From NCBI RefSeq assembly GCF_011049865.1, contig NZ_DRGY01000039.1:1-41673 (forward strand): a stretch of DNA of 41,673 nucleotides. The letters are read 5' to 3'. Below, piece after piece: positions 37,054-41,673 of the stretch. Both the position numbers and the translations under genes were made by a program. The notes below the pieces were generated by a model. That model did not search any database, was not told the DNA's origin, and saw only the letters and a list, made by a program, of their open reading frames with translations. Origin of the DNA: Marinobacter antarcticus (GTDB lineage Bacteria > Pseudomonadota > Gammaproteobacteria > Pseudomonadales > Oleiphilaceae). The first letter of the stretch is position 1, and every line of letters begins with the position of its first letter.

Positions 37054-37737
37054 GTGAAAATCTTAGTTGCAGAAGATGAGCCGAAGACAGGCGTTTATTT
37101 GAAACAGGGTTTGACTGAAGCCGGGTTCGTGGTCGACTTGGTAATAAACGGCATCGATGCGGTCCAACAGGCCCTTGATGAAGAATATGATTTGCTGGTT
37201 CTAGATGTGATGATGCCGGGACTGGATGGCTGGCAGGTGCTTGAGCGGGTGCGTGCAGCTGGTAGTGAAACGCCTGCGCTGTTTCTGACTGCTCGAGATC
37301 GGGTGGAAGATAGAGTCAAAGGCCTGGAGCTCGGGGCAGACGATTATCTGATTAAACCCTTCGCGTTCTCTGAGTTGCTGGCTCGAGTGAGATCGCTTCT
37401 ACGCCGGGGGAACGGTGCCACCGTCCAAACGACCTTGACCCTCGAAGATCTTCAGGTGGATCTACTCAAGCGAAGAGTCGAACGTGGTGGAAAGCGCATC
37501 GACCTGACTGCCAAGGAATTCATGTTGCTGGAACTCCTGCTTCGTCGTCGGGGTGAAGTGTTATCTAAGTCGATTATCGCATCGAAGGTATGGGATATGA
37601 ATTTCGACAGCGACACCAATGTCATTGAGGTCGCTATCCGGCGGCTGCGCGCGAAAATCGATGATGACTTTCCGATCAAACTGATCCACACCGCGCGCGG
37701 CATGGGGTATTTTATCGACGGTGCGGAACCTGGCTAG
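37054..37737 (+). CDS. copR: CopR, copper response regulator
   Basis: 227 residues from a GTG start at 37054, with AGGAG seven bases upstream (an in-frame ATG at 37021 would add 11 residues without a ribosome site). Receiver domain with Asp51, Thr79 and Lys101 ([11 protein letters not shown]) and an OmpR/PhoB winged helix ([32 protein letters not shown]). It matches CopR/CusR/PcoR-type activators, which bind TTACA/TGTAA dyads. Unusually, the partner kinase gene is not next to it: an IS3 remnant begins five bases after its stop and copS lies 1.1 kb away on the other strand. Confidence 0.92.
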   Translation: MKILVAEDEPKTGVYLKQGLTEAGFVVDLVINGIDAVQQALDEEYDLLVLDVMMPGLDGWQVLERVRAAGSETPALFLTARDRVEDRVKGLELGADDYLIKPFAFSELLARVRSLLRRGNGATVQTTLTLEDLQVDLLKRRVERGGKRIDLTAKEFMLLELLLRRRGEVLSKSIIASKVWDMNFDSDTNVIEVAIRRLRAKIDDDFPIKLIHTARGMGYFIDGAEPG

Positions 37738-37741
37738 GCTC

Positions 37742-37854
37742 AATATGTCACTGGAAATGGTAAGCTTGCGGCCGATATCGACCTTTGCGTCTGCCTCGTG
37801 CTGCTTCATGGAGCCAATGATCTGCTTGTGTTCGGTGTATCGCGTCTTCTTCAT
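37742..37854 (-). pseudogene. Remnant of an IS3-family transposase OrfA
   Basis: The minus-strand frame from 37854 reads MKKTRYTEHKQIIGSMKQHEADAKVDIGRKLTIS in overlapping parts (quoted: MKKTRYTE, QIIGSMKQHEA, DIGRKLTISSD), which lines up with the N-terminus of IS3-type OrfA (consensus like MKKTRYTEEQIIG, DLCRKLGIS). The frame then runs into copR sequence, so the rest of the element is missing. No OrfB or inverted repeats are visible. The remnant marks the breakpoint that separates copR from copS. Confidence 0.65.
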
Positions 37855-37975
37855 ATTGCGATTTCCGTGGTGCTAGGTTAGCTGGAAATCTCATCAAGTT
37901 CATGGTGAAAAATTTGGGAGAAAAGTCAGCCCAGGAAAGGTCATCTCAATACGCAATGAGCAGTTTGCGGCTTTA

Positions 37976-37990
37976 TTACGATAATGTAAT
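37976..37990 (+). promoter_or_regulatory. CopR/CzcR-type box upstream of the DUF2790 gene
   Basis: TTACG-ATAA-TGTAA (37976-37989), one mismatch from a perfect dyad, 69 bases before the ATG at 38059. Confidence 0.5.
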
Positions 37991-38058
37991 TTTGACTTCA
38001 CTTTTATGACAGGTTCCTGGGCTTATATTGTCATCATTACCTTAAGGAGTGATGAGAT

Positions 38059-38391
38059 ATGAATAGCATGAGAACTATTGCCGCACTTTCCGTTATGGCC
38101 GTTTCTTCTTTTGCCATGGCAGATGGTACTACTGACCGCGTTTATGGCCGCATGATTCAAGCCAACGAAAAGGCCATGCAAGAGTATGCAATTGCTAATG
38201 GAAAGAACCCACCAGAGGTCGTACATTACCGTTATGGCATGAAGCTTGATATTGAAAAAGTTGTACACAGGACCTCTACTGATGGCAGCTGCGATGTGAT
38301 GCCCGCCCAAATGACATACGAAGATTCCAACGGTAATTTGACTACTCTTGAGTACCTGGCAGCCGGGACAAGTTGTCCAAGTAAGAGCTAA
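38059..38391 (+). CDS. DUF2790 periplasmic protein
   Basis: 110 residues: signal peptide (about 1-21, ending SFAMA) and a DUF2790 domain with KLDIEKVVHRTSTDGSCDV, PAQMTYEDSNGNLTTLEYLAAGTSC; the two cysteines (after DGS and before PSKS) probably form a disulfide. DUF2790 is largely a Pseudomonas family of small secreted proteins, several of which I recall as copper-induced. AAGGAG lies nine bases before the ATG, and copper-type boxes flank the gene at 37976 and 38407. Exact function is unknown. Confidence 0.85.
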   Translation: MNSMRTIAALSVMAVSSFAMADGTTDRVYGRMIQANEKAMQEYAIANGKNPPEVVHYRYGMKLDIEKVVHRTSTDGSCDVMPAQMTYEDSNGNLTTLEYLAAGTSCPSKS

Positions 38392-38871
38392 CAGGTTACA
38401 TCGCGTTGACTGAAATGTAATTTTCAAGCTACTTGAATGTTTTGGCAGGTGGAATTATGGCGCAAGCGCGCACGGTTAAGGCCAGCGCGCTTCGCATAGG
38501 CGCCGGACAATGATAAGCTGCCAATAACATGGGGACCACGCCGTCCAGGGTGCCCGCCAGTTGTTCCAGCTTTTGGCATTGCCGCCTGGATCTGCTCCAA
38601 CTCCTCCTTGGCGTGTTTGTGGATTTTCGAAATCCGCCGGATGAACCTCTCGGCGAAGTGATCCCGAGTTCGCGCCGCATCCAATAGATTAAGATTAGCG
38701 TGCAGCGTGCGGATTTTTCAGCTCGGCGACGTCCCGACGCAGATGCTTGGGCAGAGAAGCGGCGGATCTTGGCTGGTTGTGCCAGTCGACACACAGGGTA
38801 ACGGTATTGCTTCCGTAGGACCGTCATCGACAATCGCGATGCATCTGGTCGTAGATTGCCTCTCTCGTTAA
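38392..38871. other. 480-base stretch with decayed coding sequence
   Basis: Apart from the box at 38407 no intact gene is supported. Minus-strand frames (38424-38684, 38429-38932) are Arg-rich and lack ribosome sites; segments such as DHFAERFIRRISKIHKHAKEE and SLPKHLRRDVAEL appear in different frames, suggesting a frameshifted old gene, perhaps a transposase. I cannot name it. Confidence 0.35.
38407..38421. promoter_or_regulatory. Degenerate CopR/CzcR-type box
   Basis: TGACT-GAAA-TGTAAT (38407-38421), same four-base centre as the box at 28421 but with one weaker half-site. It lies after the DUF2790 gene, with no obvious gene to drive, and may be a relic of a displaced promoter. Confidence 0.35.
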
Positions 38872-40248
38872 TCATTCTCGAACTGTCGGTAACTTTACCG
38901 TAAAAGTAGTAACGCCTTCTGCCGAGTGACAACCGATCGACCCCTTGTGCGCCTCCACGATCGAGCGAGTGATCGCCATCCCTAAGCCCGCATTCAAGGT
39001 GCTGCCCTCTCGTCTGGCTGTATCGATGCGGTAGAAACGATCAAACAGCTTGTCAATATGTTCGGGCGGGATCGTCGGGCCCTGATTGCTCACATTCAGT
39101 TGCACCCACTGGCCAGCTTGCGAGATATTGATGTCGATCGTAGTGCCCGCCTCCCCATAGCGAACCGCGTTCGACATCACGTTTGAGACTGCGCGGCGCA
39201 ACATAAGGTTGTCTCCGCTCACCTGCGTCGCACCGTTGCGGTGCATCGCGAGTCTTATTCCTTTCTCATCGGCAGCATACTCATAGTAGTCCAGCACGCT
39301 CGAAGCGATTGCAGCCAGGTCGTGATCCTCAAAATCGGGGGTGATCATGCCGTTGTCGGCTTTGGCGAGAAAAAGCATGTCGTCCACCATACGCGCCATC
39401 CGACGGAGCTCTTCAAGGGTCGAAAAGAGTATCTCCTTGTAGTCGGCATTTTCGCGATCCTTCATCAGCGCCACTTCAGTTTGCGTCAGCATGCTGTTGA
39501 GCGGGGTCCGCAGTTCATGCGCGATGTCAGCGGAAAAGCCCGATAGGCGTAGAAAGGACTGGTCCAGTCGTTCAAGCATTGCGTTGAAGTTATCAACGAG
39601 CTCGTGTAGCTCGGTTGGCACGGACTCGGTTGAGATGCGCGTGTCCAGACAGTTGGCAGTGATCGTGGAAGACGTCCTGGACAGCCTAGATATTGGTTTG
39701 AGCCCGCCGCGAATGAGGACGAAGCCAAGCGCACCACTGAGAATTGCGCTGACGACTAGCGTGTAGATGAACCATTGCCGGATCATTTCGAAGAAATGGG
39801 TGCGGTGCGTGACATTCAATGCTAGATGGATCGTCCTTCCTTCCTCGCCGCCCCATCCTTTGATCCGCTCGGTAATACCGCTGTAACGGTTGGGTCCAAC
39901 TTGAATCAGCCACTGGTCGTCTTGCCTGGGGCTTAGCGACAACGCCAGTTCTTCGGATAGGTTGTGATGTGAAGAGACGACCCGGTCCCCGACCATGATC
40001 GTGGCAGCGAAGCCAAACGAGGTATCGATCAGTCGATGTATGTCCGAGATCATATCGGGGTCAAGACTATTCCCGCGCGCCAGGATCATCTCCAGCGCAG
40101 AGACTTTGCCTTCAAGAACCTGTGCATCTTGTCGCTCGAAATGGAGGCGACAAAAATAGTCGAAGCTGATGGCGGCCAGGGTCAGTACTGCTGTCACCAC
40201 TATTACGAAAAGAAGCGCCATTCTGCCGCGTAGTGACAACCTGCTCAT
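38872..40248 (-). CDS. copS: CopS, copper sensor histidine kinase
   Basis: 458 residues from the ATG at 40248 (MSRLSLRGRM), with AGAGAGG upstream; a frame extension to 40287 is not needed. Two membrane helices (about 10-30 and 160-180) enclose a periplasmic sensor domain with His93-94 pair (VSSHHNLSEE), then HAMP, H-box with His244 (SADIAHELRTPLNS), N-box SNVMSNAVRYG, G1 NQGPTIPPEH and an unusual G2 with LNAGLGMAITRSIV. It is the likely partner of CopR although the two genes are now separated and on opposite strands. Confidence 0.9.
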   Translation of the reverse strand: MSRLSLRGRMALLFVIVVTAVLTLAAISFDYFCRLHFERQDAQVLEGKVSALEMILARGNSLDPDMISDIHRLIDTSFGFAATIMVGDRVVSSHHNLSEELALSLSPRQDDQWLIQVGPNRYSGITERIKGWGGEEGRTIHLALNVTHRTHFFEMIRQWFIYTLVVSAILSGALGFVLIRGGLKPISRLSRTSSTITANCLDTRISTESVPTELHELVDNFNAMLERLDQSFLRLSGFSADIAHELRTPLNSMLTQTEVALMKDRENADYKEILFSTLEELRRMARMVDDMLFLAKADNGMITPDFEDHDLAAIASSVLDYYEYAADEKGIRLAMHRNGATQVSGDNLMLRRAVSNVMSNAVRYGEAGTTIDINISQAGQWVQLNVSNQGPTIPPEHIDKLFDRFYRIDTARREGSTLNAGLGMAITRSIVEAHKGSIGCHSAEGVTTFTVKLPTVRE

Positions 40249-40381
40249 CCTGCCTCTCTTGTGTCTAAAATGCACGCGAACGCGCATGTGGGTGACATGC
40301 TCCGCCCTTATTCAAACTTGGCCAGGCAGGTACGTCAAAAAGCTCTAGAGTTCTATGAAGCATTTGCTGTCGGAACACGTG

Positions 40382-40864
40382 TCATCTGCCGCCAAGCACC
40401 TGACGTCGCACGAACCATATTTGTAGTAAAGGCAGAACAACCCACTGGGCCAGTGGCGACAAACCGATACCAGTAAGGGGCAGCAAAGGCATCGCTTCGC
40501 TGTAAGTCCAGCGTTGCAGCGGGCCTGTTGCTAACACCTCGAAAACTACCGTAATCAAAAGCCCTGCGGCAATAAAGACGCCGACCGCAATGGGCTGCTT
40601 CTTCAAAAACCAGTATCGGGAACGTGCCACTATACTAGCCGTCCAGAATGCCACTAGCGATATCACAATATCGCCGGCGGTGGCTTTGGTACAGTGCAAG
40701 ATTACAGTGAAGTAATGAACCTCATCGAAGCCTGCAAACAGGGGTAGCTGCAGCAGCTCCCAAACAAAATGCAGAAGGAAAGCGAAAATCGCGATGTGAA
40801 GCTCGGGTGTGTTCAGCGCGGCATTCTTGGTGATAAAAGTCTCTCCGACCGTGAACGAAGACAT
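40382..40864 (-). CDS. Integral membrane protein of unknown function
   Basis: 160 residues from the ATG at 40864; a TTG start ten codons earlier is possible. Four to five hydrophobic helices (AIFAFLLHFVWELLQLPLF, TAGDIVISLVAFWTASIVA, AVGVFIAAGLLITVVFEVL, LSPLAQWVVLPLLQIWFV) with conserved-looking His and Trp (HFVWELLQLPLFAGF). No transporter signature is recognised. It lies between copS and the Met-rich protein on the same strand, so it may belong to the metal block, but a link to copper is only positional. Confidence 0.7.
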   Translation of the reverse strand: MSSFTVGETFITKNAALNTPELHIAIFAFLLHFVWELLQLPLFAGFDEVHYFTVILHCTKATAGDIVISLVAFWTASIVARSRYWFLKKQPIAVGVFIAAGLLITVVFEVLATGPLQRWTYSEAMPLLPLTGIGLSPLAQWVVLPLLQIWFVRRQVLGGR

Positions 40865-40916
40865 GCCTGTAGCTACCTGACTGAGCGTAGCCAAGCCGTT
40901 GTCTTTATCATAGCCG

Positions 40917-40947
40917 AAAAAAGGAGGGGGCTCGGCGTGGAGCCCTC
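40917..40947 (-). terminator. Rho-independent terminator of the Met-rich gene
   Basis: GGGCTC (40928-40933) pairs with GAGCCC (40940-40945), extended by CTC/GAG pairs, and on the minus strand is followed by CCTCC and six T (40917-40922). Confidence 0.65.
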
Positions 40948-40971
40948 ACTTCTTTCGAGGTGCCGTCGGTA

Positions 40972-41211
40972 TTACTCGGTGGTTTGCTGCTTCTGCATGG
41001 CATCCATCATCTCACGGCAATCCTTCATCATCTGGCGCATTTCGGACATCATGTTTTCATCCATCATCATGCCTTCATCCATCATCATGCCGCCCATCAT
41101 ATGCTGCTTGTTTCCTTTTTCAGTCTCCTCCGTTGCGGCCGAGACGGCGACACTGGCGCCGCTTGTTACTAGGGCGGCCAACAGAATGCTATAGGTCGTT
41201 TTACGCATCAT
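40972..41211 (-). CDS. Small Met-rich periplasmic protein
   Basis: 79 residues from the ATG at 41211, with GAGG eight bases upstream; an earlier in-frame start (41256) lies outside the signal peptide and overlaps the next gene. Signal peptide about 1-25 (LLAALVTSGASVAVSA). The mature chain is packed with methionines: HMMGGMMMDEGMMMDENMMS, then EMRQMMKDCREMMDAM, with one Cys. Methionine clusters bind Cu(I)/Ag(I). It ends with a terminator at 40917. A copper-binding role fits both composition and place; no family name is recognised. Confidence 0.75.
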   Translation of the reverse strand: MMRKTTYSILLAALVTSGASVAVSAATEETEKGNKQHMMGGMMMDEGMMMDENMMSEMRQMMKDCREMMDAMQKQQTTE

Positions 41212-41221
41212 TTTCTTTACC

Positions 41222-41473
41222 TCATTCAGGGTTTTGTACGTTAGATGATTCGACAACAGGCGCGGCCTGCTGTTCGCCTTTCTTGCCCTTTCCAGGTTTC
41301 ATGCAGACGGCCAACATCAACAAACAGGGCAAAAACAGCAGGAGGCTAGGCAAGGAGCTTATGAATAGCTCCTTGTTTAGGTTCAGCAGGACGAAGCTGA
41401 CACCTGCCACCATTATCCCCGTCGTCAACGGACGCCGGATCAGTAAATCGCGCCCTTTCACATACAAGTTCAT
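41222..41473 (-). CDS. Small membrane protein, DUF2933-like
   Basis: 83 residues: positively charged start (MNLYVKGRDLLIRRPL), two hydrophobic helices (TTGIMVAGVSFVLLNL and LPSLLLFLPCLLMLAVCM) and a polar Lys/Gly/Gln tail. DUF2933 proteins, short membrane proteins found in copper and heavy-metal loci, have a similar LPxLLLLxCPLMHLFM segment, here degenerate and lacking the usual terminal His cluster. It lies ten bases upstream of the Met-rich gene on the same strand. Confidence 0.5.
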   Translation of the reverse strand: MNLYVKGRDLLIRRPLTTGIMVAGVSFVLLNLNKELFISSLPSLLLFLPCLLMLAVCMKPGKGKKGEQQAAPVVESSNVQNPE

Positions 41474-41536
41474 CTCTGACTCCCACTATTACCAATGGGC
41501 GTTCAGCCCGTTGCTTGGTGTGACTAGGCGCAGTGC

Positions 41537-41673
41537 TCACTCTTGGTTTGCTTCCCGACTAACTTGCGGGCTTTGCTGCAGTGACTCCTGCAACATTTTA
41601 GGTGCCTGGGCACGAGGTACGTTGGTCAGTGCATAATCACTACCGTCTTCTGCCATCGCTACCGAAGAGGCGA
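41537..41673 (-). CDS. C-terminal part of a small secreted protein (partial)
   Basis: Minus-strand frame open from the right edge to the TGA at 41537-41539, 45 residues. It begins ASSVAMAEDGSDYALTNVPR, which looks like the end of a signal peptide (cut after AMA) and the start of the mature chain, and ends SLQQSPQVSREANQE. So nearly the whole mature protein, about 40 residues, is visible and only the signal peptide start is outside. No metal-binding cluster or known family is seen. Confidence 0.5.
   Translation of the reverse strand, partial: ASSVAMAEDGSDYALTNVPRAQAPKMLQESLQQSPQVSREANQE

Overview
The window looks like accessory DNA, probably a plasmid or plasmid-derived island, from Pseudomonas or a close relative. 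Supporting this are an OprD-type porin, a DUF2790 protein, Czc/Cop metal genes of gammaproteobacterial type, Xer/dif-like sites with the Pseudomonas/E. coli right arm, a RepA-type initiator and type IV secretion (VirB9/VirB10) genes. No rRNA, tRNA or CRISPR array was recognised. Genus-level assignment is inference from protein style, not a database match.

Layout. 1-4640: the end of a conjugation/T4SS gene block (partial coiled-coil protein, DUF1232 protein, VirB9-like, VirB10/TrbI, PilL-like, VirB7-like lipoprotein, lytic transglycosylase, secreted Cys protein) followed by two tandem paralogues of a small plasmid protein. 4690-6510: replication initiator and a gene-poor stretch with 22-bp-spaced repeats. 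6510-8515: a RES/Xre toxin-antitoxin pair and a small gene bracketed by inverted XerC/XerD (pdif-like) sites. 8600-14110: a mercury block (merR, merT, merP, a frameshifted merF, merA), a glutathione-reductase-like flavoprotein with its own MerR-type promoter, and an orphan resolvase tnpR. 14330-15800: an OprD porin behind a copper-type response-regulator box. 15800-25345: czcD, czcA, czcB, czcC, a two-component system and a small periplasmic protein, all on the minus strand. 25400-41673: a large copper block. Its leftward arm is copA1, a Met-rich protein, copB1, cytochrome c, DUF411, cytochrome c, DUF305, lipoprotein and egtD. Its rightward arm is copA2, copB2, a Csp-type copper storage protein and copR. 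Beyond an IS3 remnant lie a DUF2790 gene, copS, and a set of Met-rich and membrane proteins running off the right edge.

How it works together (family knowledge plus inference): MerT/MerP bring in Hg(II) for reduction by MerA. CzcCBA plus the CDF protein export Zn/Cd/Co. CopA multicopper oxidases, CopB and Met/His-rich proteins handle periplasmic copper, and the Cys-rich four-helix protein stores cytosolic Cu(I). At least eight near-identical dyads of the form TTACA-N4-TGTAA (or TGACA-N4-TGTCA) precede the porin, the czc-side small protein, both cop arms, the storage protein and DUF2790, so one response-regulator regulon appears to tie the blocks together.

The most unusual items are two homologous structured RNA/terminator elements beside the czc and cop regulators, with apparent compensatory change in an inner stem; a copper operon carrying two membrane-anchored cytochromes c plus a stand-alone EgtD-type histidine methyltransferase; a pdif-like module; and a second MerR-type promoter.
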